DNA of 64,000 nt from Chryseosolibacter sp036402075 (GTDB lineage Bacteria; Bacteroidota; Bacteroidia; Cytophagales; Cyclobacteriaceae): positions 37,817 through 101,816 of the forward strand of contig DASWTP010000007.1 of NCBI GenBank assembly GCA_036402075.1. The letters run 5' to 3'. The notes below the pieces were generated by a model. That model made no database searches. It was not told the DNA's origin and saw only the letters and a program-made list of their open reading frames with translations. This document shows positions 35,333-44,031 of the stretch, piece after piece (the first letter of the stretch is position 1; each line of letters opens with the position of its first letter). The position numbers and the translations under genes are program-made.

Positions 35333-37194
35333 TACTTTCCGAGGTAAACTGTGAGTACTGAGATATCAGACGGGGAGACTCCGCTAATCCTTGAGGCTTG
35401 GCCTATCGTTTCTGGTTTTATACGTTTGAGTTTTTCACGTGCTTCAGAAGAGAGCGCTTTTACCCGGTCATAATCGAAGTCTGTTTTGATCTTGTAATTT
35501 TCGAGGCTGCCAATCTTCTCGGCCAGCTTCTGCTCCCGGTCAATATAGGTTTCGTACTTGATGTGCACTTCGGCTTGTTCTTTCACTTCGTCTGAATACT
35601 TATTGAGGAGTTTTTGGAGGTCAGACGTCAATGTGCTGAGCTCTGCCACTCCAATGTGTGGTCTGCGCAAAAGATTTATTGCTGGGACCTTCTCGGTGAT
35701 TGTAGCGGTGTTGAGAGTCGACAAGCCTTCGTTAACACTCGCGGGTTCAACCCGGACTTTATTTAATTCTTTGATGAGCGATTCGACATCCGTTTTCTTG
35801 TCGATCATGTTCTTCATCCGCTCGTCAGTGGCAAGCCCAAGCTTATGACCATATTCTGTGAGCCGGATGTCTGCATTGTCCTGTCTTAGCAAGATCCTAT
35901 ATTCTGCTCTTGACGTAAACATTCGGTACGGTTCCTGTGTGCCTTTGTTAACAAGGTCATCGATGAGTACTCCAATGTATGCCTCGGATCTCTTGAGGAT
36001 AAAGGGCTCTTTTTCTTTGACTTTATTATGGGCGTTAATACCAGCCATCAGCCCCTGGCAGGCAGCTTCCTCATATCCAGTTGTTCCATTGATTTGCCCA
36101 GCGAAGAACAGGTTGTCGATCAAGTGGGTCTCCAGGCTTAGCTTCAATTGAGTGGGTGGGAAGAAGTCATATTCAATGGCGTATCCTGGCCGGAACATTT
36201 TTGCTTTTTCGAATCCAGGGATCTTTGTCAGGGCGCTGTATTGAACGTCTTCCGGTAAAGAAGTGGAGAACCCATTGACATAAATCTCAACTGTGTTCCA
36301 GCCTTCGGGCTCTACAAAAATTTGATGGCGTTCGCGCTCTGCGAACCGATTTATTTTGTCTTCTATTGACGGACAATAGCGAGGTCCAAGTCCTTTGATT
36401 CGTCCCTGGAACATTGGTGACTTATCGAAGCCTTTTTGAAGTTCTGTGTGAACATCTTCGTTCGTATACGTGATCCAGCAGCTGACTTGGCGTTCAAGGG
36501 GTTTTGTGTTTGAGAAGGAGAACTTGGCTGGCTTTTCGTCTCCTTTTTGTTCCTCCATCTTTGAATAGTCAAGGCTCCGGCCGTCTACCCGAGGGGGCGT
36601 GCCGGTTTTCATCCGTCCAGACTCGAATCCAAGGGAAACGAGCTGTTCCGTCAGTCCGGTCGCGGCTTTTTCTGCGGTTCTTCCTCCGCCAAAGTTCTTG
36701 TCACCGATGTGTATTTTTCCGTTTAGGAAAGTTCCATTGGTGAGTACCACAGCCTTTGCTTTAATCTCGATACCGAGGTTTGTCTTGATACCCACTGCCC
36801 TTCCATCTTTCACTATGATTTCCCGGGCCATTTCCTGCCAGAAATCGACATTGGGTGATTGCTCTAAAGCGAGGCGCCACTCTTCCGAGAATCTCATGCG
36901 GTCATTCTGCGTTCTTGGACTCCACATAGCCGGACCTTTCGACATATTGAGCATTCGGAACTGAATCATTGACTTGTCCGAAATGATTCCCGACATGCCT
37001 CCAAGAGCATCTATTTCGCGAACAATCTGGCCTTTCGCGACACCGCCCATTGCGGGATTACAAGACATTTGGGCGATCGTGTTCATGTTCATGGTCACTA
37101 AAAGCACCTTTGAACCCATTGCACCGGCCGCATAGGCCGCCTCACATCCGGCATGGCCCGCTCCCACCACTATTATATCATACTCGTTGAACAT
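35332..37194 (-). CDS. mnmG: tRNA uridine-5-carboxymethylaminomethyl modification enzyme MnmG (GidA)
   Basis: 620 residues, the normal length. MnmG, with MnmE, modifies the wobble uridine of several tRNAs. The FAD-binding GAGHAGCE is at 11-18, the conserved AQMSCNPAMGGVAKG near 40-56, and the signature GPRYCPSIEDKI near 275. The C-terminal helical domain ends GQASRISGVSPSDISVLTVY, as usual. In many bacteria the gene lies next to oriC, and here DnaA boxes and parS-like sites occur just upstream. Confidence 0.96.
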   Translation of the reverse strand: MFNEYDIIVVGAGHAGCEAAYAAGAMGSKVLLVTMNMNTIAQMSCNPAMGGVAKGQIVREIDALGGMSGIISDKSMIQFRMLNMSKGPAMWSPRTQNDRMRFSEEWRLALEQSPNVDFWQEMAREIIVKDGRAVGIKTNLGIEIKAKAVVLTNGTFLNGKIHIGDKNFGGGRTAEKAATGLTEQLVSLGFESGRMKTGTPPRVDGRSLDYSKMEEQKGDEKPAKFSFSNTKPLERQVSCWITYTNEDVHTELQKGFDKSPMFQGRIKGLGPRYCPSIEDKINRFAERERHQIFVEPEGWNTVEIYVNGFSTSLPEDVQYSALTKIPGFEKAKMFRPGYAIEYDFFPPTQLKLSLETHLIDNLFFAGQINGTTGYEEAACQGLMAGINAHNKVKEKEPFILKRSEAYIGVLIDDLVNKGTQEPYRMFTSRAEYRILLRQDNADIRLTEYGHKLGLATDERMKNMIDKKTDVESLIKELNKVRVEPASVNEGLSTLNTATITEKVPAINLLRRPHIGVAELSTLTSDLQKLLNKYSDEVKEQAEVHIKYETYIDREQKLAEKIGSLENYKIKTDFDYDRVKALSSEAREKLKRIKPETIGQASRISGVSPSDISVLTVYLGK

Positions 37195-37222
37195 TCTATT
37201 CGAATTCAGGTTGATTCAAAAA

Positions 37223-37238
37223 AGTTTCACGTGGAACC
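37223..37238. promoter_or_regulatory. parS-like ParB binding site 2
   Basis: AGTTTCACGTGGAACC keeps the GTTTCACGTG core and differs from consensus at three positions (13 of 16). It lies in the 140-base spacer between mnmG and ybeY. Confidence 0.55.
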
Positions 37239-37244
37239 CAAAAC

Positions 37245-37274
37245 TTGCCCACAATTTTTATCCACATATCCACA
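37245..37274. promoter_or_regulatory. Cluster of DnaA-box-like 9-mers next to mnmG
   Basis: TTATCCACA (37258-37266) is a perfect strong DnaA box. ATATCCACA (37266-37274) differs at one base and TTGCCCACA (37245-37253) at two. All lie in the same orientation, between the two parS-like sites. Confidence 0.55.
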
Positions 37275-37276
37275 AA

Positions 37277-37292
37277 GGTTTCACGTGGAACA
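37277..37292. promoter_or_regulatory. parS-like ParB binding site 3
   Basis: GGTTTCACGTGGAACA differs from the parS consensus at two positions (14 of 16), both outside the CACGTG core. It lies 38 bases from site 2, with the DnaA boxes between. Confidence 0.6.
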
Positions 37293-37333
37293 CCGGCAGT
37301 AGGCAATTGAATTTAGCGGATAGGCCGAACTCA

Positions 37334-37768
37334 TTACTTACTTGCTCGAGGATACAAAGATAGATAAGCATCTTCTTTTTTGCGCATCTCGGACTTGTGC
37401 CTGGCGGTCTTATCCTTGTAACCCAAGAGGTGGAGTACACCGTGAATCATCACCCTTTGAAGCTCGGTTTCAAATGGAATGGAAAGAGCACTCGCGTTTT
37501 CGCGTACACGATCGACACTGATGTAGATATCGCCCTCAAGAACGCCTTTGTCCTCACTGTTATCGAACGTAATAATATCGGTGTAAGTCTTGTGGTTGAG
37601 GTACTCCACGTTAATCCCGTAAAGCTCTTCATCGGTGCAAAAGATGAAATTCAGTTCGTGGAGGCGTTGTTTTTCTTTCCTGATTGCAGACTTGATCCAG
37701 GAAGCAGTCTTGCGGGGAAATGGAACTTTAAAAGGCAGTGTTTGTGAAAAGAAATTGATGGATGCCAT
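37334..37768 (-). CDS. ybeY: Endoribonuclease YbeY (16S rRNA 3'-end maturation)
   Basis: 144 residues, the usual size. YbeY is a metal-dependent RNase needed for 16S rRNA processing. The metal motif is MIHGVLHLLGYKDK: His109 and His113 are present, but the expected third ligand (usually His) is Asp119. I recall the same change in other Bacteroidota, so it may be a lineage feature. The start shares one base with the stop of the RsbW-like gene, indicating one transcript. Confidence 0.9.
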   Translation of the reverse strand: MASINFFSQTLPFKVPFPRKTASWIKSAIRKEKQRLHELNFIFCTDEELYGINVEYLNHKTYTDIITFDNSEDKGVLEGDIYISVDRVRENASALSIPFETELQRVMIHGVLHLLGYKDKTARHKSEMRKKEDAYLSLYPRASK

Positions 37769-38172
37769 CAGGAGTTCATGTAGAAGCTAAGCTCGACAGT
37801 CCTTCCGTTGTCTTTGAAGGAAACTTCATCCGAAAGGTGCTTCATGAGGAAAATACCACGTCCGCCTGGCTTCTCAAGGTTTTCTGGGGCAGTCGGATCT
37901 GGAAGATGGTCATAGTTGAAGCCCTCACCCTCATCCTTAACAACAAACTTGATAACACTTTCATCCAAAGCCAAGCTCAGGTGGACGTTCTTCGACTTGT
38001 TGTTGTTGTTACCATGCTTAATAGCATTGTTCACAGCCTCAGTAACAGCAATCATGATATTGCCATAGATGTCATCGTCCAGATGAAATCTTTCCTTCGC
38101 GTTGTCAATGAAAGACTCAATCATTCTGATGTTCTCAACCATTGACGGTACCTGGATGCTAATCGTGTTCAT
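37768..38172 (-). CDS. RsbW-like ATP-binding regulatory protein
   Basis: 134 residues from the ATG at 38172; a start 48 bases earlier would overlap the DUF4175 gene. It is a lone GHKL-type ATPase fold: the N-box is AVTEAVNNAIKHGNNNNK, with KDEGEGFNY as G1, and GGRGIFLMKHLSDEV as the G2 region. RsbW/SpoIIAB-like proteins phosphorylate an antagonist and block a sigma factor. No anti-anti-sigma or sigma gene is adjacent, so its target is unknown. It lies between the DUF4175 gene and ybeY. Confidence 0.85.
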   Translation of the reverse strand: MNTISIQVPSMVENIRMIESFIDNAKERFHLDDDIYGNIMIAVTEAVNNAIKHGNNNNKSKNVHLSLALDESVIKFVVKDEGEGFNYDHLPDPTAPENLEKPGGRGIFLMKHLSDEVSFKDNGRTVELSFYMNS

Positions 38173-38185
38173 GAATGCCAACTTA

Positions 38186-41100
38186 TTATTCGTCTGTCCC
38201 CATTCGCTTGAAATATTCATTCACTTCCTTCCTATAATAAGGGTAAAGCTTTGGCGGAATGGTTTTCAGCAATTCTACTTCTTTTTCCTTGAGTCGCAAA
38301 TATTCTTCAAATGCCTTCGGAATTTCTTTTTCATAATCCTTTGCCGTCTCTCCCTTCCGCTCTTCATCCATATCTTGCTCCCGCATTGACTTCTCTGTTT
38401 CAAGCAAACGCGTGAGAATTTCCTTCTGACGTTTGATTAATTGCTCGCTGATCTGTTTGTTCACGAGATCCATCTCCGTTTGTTCCATTTTTGAAGGAAG
38501 ATCTCCGCCCGGCATCTTGCCCTCATCTTTCATCTTCTCCTGCATCTCTTGAAGTGCTCTCCTGATCCGCTCTTGTTCTGCCGCCATCTCCGCTAATTCC
38601 TCAGATAACTGGCGACCTGTCTTACCACTGTTTTTAAGTTCCTGGATTTTCTGATTTAGCTGCTGCTGCATCTCACTGAGACTCTTTTGGCCTTTTTGAG
38701 GTTTGCCTTTCTTCATAGATGGCTGGGCATTCGCCATCATCTGCATCATCATGTCGAAGTGATCATCCAGCATCAATGCAAGGTTGTTGATGGATGTCAT
38801 CGTCATCTGCATCTCGCTTGAAGCCTGAGGCCGTCTGCGCTCGCGGTTCGATTCAATTGCTTTCTCCATATGGCTGTTGAGCTCGCCAATTTCCTTTGTA
38901 ATAAAGGAACCCATCATCGGATCTTTCTTTCCAAGCGCTAACAAGCTGTCTTCCAGTACTTTAGCATCATCTTTAAGTTTTAGTTGCTGCTGCGCCAGCG
39001 TGTTAAACCGCGGATCGCTCTGAGCCAACTCATTAAACTCCTTCATCAATCCCTCCTGATCGAACGAGAGCTTAACCAGCCCGTGAAGAATCTGGCGAAG
39101 CGACTCGAGGTTCTGCTGGTCCATTTCCATCATCATCGAATTCTGCATGCCCTCCATCTGCTCCTGCATTTGCTGCATCTTTTGGATTGCATTTTTTTGT
39201 GGACTCTTTGATTTCGATGGCTGATTCTGCTGCAATTGTTCCTTGCTGTTCTTCTGGTCCTGCTGTACATCATCTGTTTTCTGATCGTCAGGGAGCTCGT
39301 CATTTTTGTCCAACTCCTCCCCAAGTTTCTCCAGTTCGTCCATCTGCTCTTTCGTCTTCCGGAAATCCTCCATCAACTTCTCCTGCTCTTCCGCTAGCTT
39401 TTCGTTCTCTGACTTTTTTGCGTCCTGGTTTCCGGAATCTTGCTGATCCTTTTGGTCTTCCGAATTTTTCTGATTTCCATCGTTCTGCTTGCCCTCTTTT
39501 TCATCTCCCTCGTTCTGGTCACCGTCTTTCTGATCTCCTTCTTTCTGCTCCCCATCTTTAGACTGGTCACCTTCCTTACCCTTGCTCTCCTTGGACTTGC
39601 TCTCTTTTGACTCTTTATTATTCTTGCTCTCTTTATTGTTTTTGTTTTCTTTTCCCTCCTTTTCGAGCTGTTCCGTCTTGCTGAGCAACTCCTTCTGATC
39701 TTCAATCTGCTTCTTCAGGTCGTTGATTGTTTGGTCAAGTTTGAAGTCGTATTGAAGTTGTTTGAAAAGTTCGAGGGTTCTTTCCAGTTCCTTCTCGAGG
39801 TTATTCGTGTTTTGATTAAGCTTGTCCAGCAACTTCTGAATTTGCGACACATCCTGATTTTCGTTCAGAAGCTTTTGGAGCTCTTCAAAAAGTTTTTTGG
39901 TTTCTTCATCGAGCAACTCGTCCATCAGCTTCTTCAGTTGTTCGGCTTTCTCTTTGATTCGCTCATCTTGCTCGGTAAAGGCTTCTTTCTTGTCTTCAAG
40001 CATCTTGTTTTGTTCCTGAAGTTGCTGCACCATCTGGTCGAGTCCGTTTTTCTGCTGGATGATATCCTCCAGCATTTTCTTATCCTGCCAGTCTAGGTTT
40101 TGTTTGCCTTTTAATTTCTGGTTTGCCTGCTCGATCTGATCCTGGAGCTTATTAGCCTTTTCCGTGCTTTTACTGATCTGTTGTTGCGCCTGAGATTGTG
40201 ACTTTGAAATCTGCGTCACCAATTGATCATGGCTGGGCACGAGGAAATCGTAGGTTGCTGATCGCGTGGACTTCCGTCCATTCACACCATCGTTGTCCCA
40301 TACCTGCAAATAATATTCGAGATGGTCGCCTGGTTGAAGATCGAGAGAATCGACTGACCAGTTGTAGAAAAAACTTTGCTGAAGCTGATTCCGTGAAACC
40401 GGGATCCTTACCGACCGGGTTAATTTTTCCTTCTGGTCCTCATCCGAAATCTTGAAATTCAGCGAAAGCTGGGTCACGCCATAATCATCACCAATCATTC
40501 CGCCAAGGATCACCCGCTCGTAGAGGATCGAGTCTTTATAGTTGTTGACTACGATAGACGGAAACTGGTCTTTGATCACATCCACCCGGTAGGAAATTCG
40601 CTCTTTGTTTTTGCTCTTTTCATTCTCGAGCGCTACCTCGTATTGGTCCGGATTTCTGAAATTCTTTTCAAACGAAAAGAGCTGATCACCGGATTCGTTG
40701 AATGCACTGGGTTGGGATTCGGAGTTAAATTTAATCGTAGCCTTTTCCGTGTGAAGCGCATTCATTTTCCAACGGATCGTTGTACCCTCGGGTACCTCCA
40801 GATTTCCTGCGTTCACGATCTTTTCATTTTTCCGCTGGATGTAGCGCGGATAATCTAGCTCAACATTGAACTGCGTTAGCTCGGGACGATTGGTAAGCTC
40901 AATTTGATAGGCATCAGAGAAAAAGCCCGCTGCTTCCACCTGGAATTCCATGGGAGATTGAATTCGCTCAATGACATATTGGAAGTTGCCATCGCCAAGG
41001 TTTTCGAGTTTGAAGCGCTGATTCCTTGACACAATGTATGCGTTAGGCGGAATCGCATTTCCATCCAGCCTGACCTTAACCGTGAGGTCTTCATTATAAA

Positions 41101-41722
41101 ATGCATTCAACGACTGGTTATCAACCACAAATTTGAAAGGAGCTTCCGGGGTATACTCCCTCGAAAAGTTTACAATGCGTTCGGTACTTTTGAAAATAAT
41201 GTTTTGGTTGATCAACAAAATGATGGCAATGACAGCCAAAGGAACCGCAAGGTATTTTAGATATCTTTTATTCTCGCGCAGGTCAATAATTGATTCGAAT
41301 GAAATTGGTTCGAACTCGCGGGATTTTTGCTGCACGCTTGCATAAGTTAGCGCGGAATTATTTTCGTTCGCGGCAAGCTGGATCAGGTTCACAAGGCGGT
41401 CGCGCACAGAAGGCATTGCATTACCAATCAACCGGGCTGTTTGTTGTTCATCTAAGCCGCGCTTTGCGAGCCACCATTTGAAAGGCTGATTCAAGAAACG
41501 GAATGAACAGTAAGCGGCAACAGCAAAGAAAGAAATGAAGATCAGCAGCCTCGCCCATTGGCCGAGCCACAAGTTGTGTTCAAGCACGGAGGCCAGCACA
41601 AAATAACCTATGAGGATTGAGACTGTTAATAATGTACCCCGAATAAAAAGATTGAGGTAATACTTCTTCTGAAAAGATCTGATCTTCTCATGAATGTGTC
41701 CTGCTCCTTCGCTCATCGTCAA
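38186..41722 (-). CDS. Large DUF4175 membrane-anchored coiled-coil protein
   Basis: 1178 residues (an ATG six bases downstream is also possible). There are three membrane helices: two close together at about residues 28-48 and 55-76, and one at about 155-175. A long beta-rich region to about 490 follows. Then comes extended helix or coiled-coil of low complexity: residues about 490-850 are mostly Gln, Lys, Glu, Asn and Asp, with runs like KEGDQKDGDQNEGDEKEGKQ. The end is helical with many Met and Gln. The family function is unknown. The repeat-like mid part may vary in length by slippage. Confidence 0.85.
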   Translation of the reverse strand: MTMSEGAGHIHEKIRSFQKKYYLNLFIRGTLLTVSILIGYFVLASVLEHNLWLGQWARLLIFISFFAVAAYCSFRFLNQPFKWWLAKRGLDEQQTARLIGNAMPSVRDRLVNLIQLAANENNSALTYASVQQKSREFEPISFESIIDLRENKRYLKYLAVPLAVIAIILLINQNIIFKSTERIVNFSREYTPEAPFKFVVDNQSLNAFYNEDLTVKVRLDGNAIPPNAYIVSRNQRFKLENLGDGNFQYVIERIQSPMEFQVEAAGFFSDAYQIELTNRPELTQFNVELDYPRYIQRKNEKIVNAGNLEVPEGTTIRWKMNALHTEKATIKFNSESQPSAFNESGDQLFSFEKNFRNPDQYEVALENEKSKNKERISYRVDVIKDQFPSIVVNNYKDSILYERVILGGMIGDDYGVTQLSLNFKISDEDQKEKLTRSVRIPVSRNQLQQSFFYNWSVDSLDLQPGDHLEYYLQVWDNDGVNGRKSTRSATYDFLVPSHDQLVTQISKSQSQAQQQISKSTEKANKLQDQIEQANQKLKGKQNLDWQDKKMLEDIIQQKNGLDQMVQQLQEQNKMLEDKKEAFTEQDERIKEKAEQLKKLMDELLDEETKKLFEELQKLLNENQDVSQIQKLLDKLNQNTNNLEKELERTLELFKQLQYDFKLDQTINDLKKQIEDQKELLSKTEQLEKEGKENKNNKESKNNKESKESKSKESKGKEGDQSKDGEQKEGDQKDGDQNEGDEKEGKQNDGNQKNSEDQKDQQDSGNQDAKKSENEKLAEEQEKLMEDFRKTKEQMDELEKLGEELDKNDELPDDQKTDDVQQDQKNSKEQLQQNQPSKSKSPQKNAIQKMQQMQEQMEGMQNSMMMEMDQQNLESLRQILHGLVKLSFDQEGLMKEFNELAQSDPRFNTLAQQQLKLKDDAKVLEDSLLALGKKDPMMGSFITKEIGELNSHMEKAIESNRERRRPQASSEMQMTMTSINNLALMLDDHFDMMMQMMANAQPSMKKGKPQKGQKSLSEMQQQLNQKIQELKNSGKTGRQLSEELAEMAAEQERIRRALQEMQEKMKDEGKMPGGDLPSKMEQTEMDLVNKQISEQLIKRQKEILTRLLETEKSMREQDMDEERKGETAKDYEKEIPKAFEEYLRLKEKEVELLKTIPPKLYPYYRKEVNEYFKRMGTDE

Positions 41723-41828
41723 AACCGGTTTAGTAAGAAAACGCTGTAATGCTCCTCAAAGTTGAGTGAACATCTAAGTTAAGTTCAATCCATAGTCAAA
41801 GCAAAACCCAGAATGGAGGAGCGGAGGA

Positions 41829-42212
41829 TTAGGATGGATTTTCCGTCCCTGGAGTATAAGTCCATTCATATTCCTGCTCGAAATACTCCATCACATGCAT
41901 TTTTAATAGCTTTTCTTGTTCCAGCAGGTCAAAATGGGGGAGTTTTTTAACAAGTTTCCAATGAGGCCAGCCGTCCTTATCCAGTCCGTCCAGCTCATAG
42001 TAACCGGAAAGACTCAGAACTTTGCAGATCCCGATGTGCATCAGGTCCTGCTTTTCCTCTTTTGAAAAGTTTTGATTTCCTTTTCCAAGCTCTTGCACCC
42101 CAATAAGAAAGAGTACCCCGTTTAAGTCTTTCGGCTTTTTGCCGATAAGGTCAGTGAGGTCCTCAAGGAGTCCATTCCATTTGCGGTCAAGGGCGAGGTC
42201 TCGTTTAAACAT
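41829..42212 (-). CDS. Conserved small protein of unknown function
   Basis: 127 residues from the ATG at 42212 (the frame opens further, but the start would overlap the AhpD-like gene by 71 bases). No family recognised. Visible are an N-terminal helix MFKRDLALDRKWNGLLEDLT, GVLFLIGVQELGKG, and HIGICKVLSLSGYYELDGLD, then WPHWKLVKKLP. It overlaps the AhpD-like gene by eight bases, so the two are probably co-expressed. Confidence 0.65.
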   Translation of the reverse strand: MFKRDLALDRKWNGLLEDLTDLIGKKPKDLNGVLFLIGVQELGKGNQNFSKEEKQDLMHIGICKVLSLSGYYELDGLDKDGWPHWKLVKKLPHFDLLEQEKLLKMHVMEYFEQEYEWTYTPGTENPS

Positions 42213-42546
42213 TTTGAAGTTCCTCCCAGAATTCAAAAGCCCTGCGCAGATGAGGGATAACAATCGTGCCGCCAATTAACGTTGCTACGCCCATGGCTTC
42301 ATGCACTTCGTTCGTGCTGAAGCCCACTTCCTTGCATTTTCCAAGGTGATACTTCACACAGTCATCGCACCGAAGAACCAGCGAGCATGTCAGACCAATC
42401 AGTTCTTTGGACTTTACATCCAGGTGGCCTTCTGCGTAAGCATTGGTATCGAGGTTGAAAATTCTTTTAATGATGAGGCTATCGGAATCCATGATCCGCT
42501 CATTCATTTTGCTGCGATAGGCGTTAAAGTCCTCTACTAATCCCAT
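42205..42546 (-). CDS. Carboxymuconolactone decarboxylase family (AhpD-like) protein
   Basis: 113 residues from ATG 42546. The redox motif CDDCVKYH (Cys60, Cys63, His67) is the AhpD-type CxxCxxxH. The rest is helical with EAMGVATLIGGTIVIPHLRR. Such proteins are small thiol peroxidase or electron carriers, or lactone enzymes. Without a genetic partner the substrate is unknown. The next gene starts inside its last codons. Confidence 0.85.
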   Translation of the reverse strand: MGLVEDFNAYRSKMNERIMDSDSLIIKRIFNLDTNAYAEGHLDVKSKELIGLTCSLVLRCDDCVKYHLGKCKEVGFSTNEVHEAMGVATLIGGTIVIPHLRRAFEFWEELQNV

Positions 42547-42803
42547 ATGAGTGTAAACCTTAAGTTGGTTAAAAAAGTTTGAGCACAAATATAGGTGGTC
42601 GCTGGGCTGAATAACCAATTACGAAATCACAAAAGCCTGCGCCTCCAGATTGCTGAACCCAAACCAGAAGGCATAACGCAATGGACCGAGCACGTGAAAC
42701 ATTGTGAGAAGCTCAAAATATGTTCTGCGCCAGCGGAAAGACAGCCTTAATAAAATTGTCTTTGTCGGATTTCCTTACATTTCCACGCGGAAATAGGTCG
42801 CTG

Positions 42804-43499
42804 ATGACATTCAGGGAAATCTTGCTCGACTTTGTGTTCTTGTTCTTTCCGAACTACTGTCGTGGTTGTGAAGAGAGCCTGGTTAAAGGGGAAAGAATTA
42901 TCTGTACACGCTGCATGATGGACCTGCCCAGGTCCAACTACCACCTGGACCGGGAAAACCCTTTTTTCCATAAGTTCAGCGGACGTATTCCGGTCAAATT
43001 TGTGATGACGTTTTTCAAGTTTGTGAAGCGGGGTAAAGTTCAGCACCTATTACACGCCTTGAAGTATAAGAACCAGCCCGAGATTGGCGTCCAGCTCGGA
43101 CGTGTATACGGGGCTGATCTGTTATTGCAATCCTACAAAGATCAATTTGACATTATCATTCCAGTGCCGCTTCATCCGAGCAAACGTAGAAAAAGGGGAT
43201 ACAACCAAAGTGAGGAGTTCGGTAAAGGCTTGAGTGAGATTTTAGGAATACCGTGCACAGAGAAATTCCTGAAACGAATCAAGGCCACGACAACACAAAC
43301 AAAAAAGTCAAGGCTTAACCGCTGGGAAAACGTGAACGAAGTTTTCGAGGTGCGCGAGGAGCAGGAACTCAGAGGCAAACGCGTGTTGCTTGTCGATGAT
43401 GTTGTGACTACGGGGGCGACACTTGAGGCATGCGGGCAAAAACTTTTAAGGGCAGGCTGCGGTGACGTGAGCATTGCGTGTATCGCTGCAACGCAATAG
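42804..43499 (+). CDS. ComF-family phosphoribosyltransferase-like protein
   Basis: 231 residues from ATG 42804; an earlier ATG at 42720 adds 28 residues without family resemblance. It has an N-terminal zinc ribbon (Cys19, Cys22, Cys34, Cys37 in CRGCEESL and CTRCMMDLP) and a C-terminal PRTase fold, with IIPVPLHPSKRRKRGYNQSE and VLLVDDVVTTGATL. ComF homologues act in DNA uptake and natural transformation; whether this organism is competent is unknown. Confidence 0.9.
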   Translation: MTFREILLDFVFLFFPNYCRGCEESLVKGERIICTRCMMDLPRSNYHLDRENPFFHKFSGRIPVKFVMTFFKFVKRGKVQHLLHALKYKNQPEIGVQLGRVYGADLLLQSYKDQFDIIIPVPLHPSKRRKRGYNQSEEFGKGLSEILGIPCTEKFLKRIKATTTQTKKSRLNRWENVNEVFEVREEQELRGKRVLLVDDVVTTGATLEACGQKLLRAGCGDVSIACIAATQ

Positions 43500-43982
43500 C
43501 GGTCCAGCATCGTCCCTTGAAACATAAGATGATGCGTGACGAAAAAAAATCTAAATCTCAGGTTCTACTCCGGTAAGAATAAGAGCAATCGAAGACGGAC
43601 CTTTATTGAATGAATATAAAGCTTACAATATTATCGGACTAGGTCTGCGGGAGCGCGCACTACTTATGCACCAGAAATCCGACTCGAATAATGGACGCTG
43701 GTATAGGGTCACCGGACATAGCTGAAAAGCAAGCACAAGGTTTTCAGGTTTGGATGAATCTGATATTGTCAATTCCTCGAGACTCAATCGAGGAGTGATG
43801 CGCAGTCACTTTGCAAAGGCTTGTTATAGTAAATGCGTAGTCAGAATCTCTCGCGAACGATTTAGCTTTCCATATTTAAGTCAGCAGGCTCGAGGTGACG
43901 GTCGGCAGGGGTTTGAGCCTGTTCCCGAGGTTCAGCGCTTCACTCAAAAATGTGCAGGCTCTAAAGACAAATCAGATAAAAT
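43500..43982. other. Intergenic region without a supported gene
   Basis: About 480 bases between comF and the GldJ terminator. A 103-codon plus frame (43750-44061) runs into the terminator hairpin and the gldJ 3' end, has no family resemblance, and is rejected. A degenerate repeat-like stretch at 43882-43908 is the only structure noticed. Confidence 0.5.
43882..43908. repeat. Degenerate intergenic repeat copy A
   Basis: This stretch (core GCAGGCTCGAGGTGACGG) shares about 20 of 26 bases with 53529-53554 in another intergenic region. Both are near the familiar CGTCATTTCGAGCC-type sequence seen between genes in Bacteroidota. Confidence 0.35.
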
Positions 43983-44008
43983 AAAAAACCCCAGCTTTTG
44001 GCTGGGGT
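43983..44008 (-). terminator. Terminator of gldJ
   Basis: On the minus strand ACCCCAGC pairs with GCTGGGGT around a five-base loop and is followed by six T. It lies 24 bases after the gldJ stop. Confidence 0.92.
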
Positions 44009-44031
44009 CTCTGAGCTTGTGGAATCTAAAC

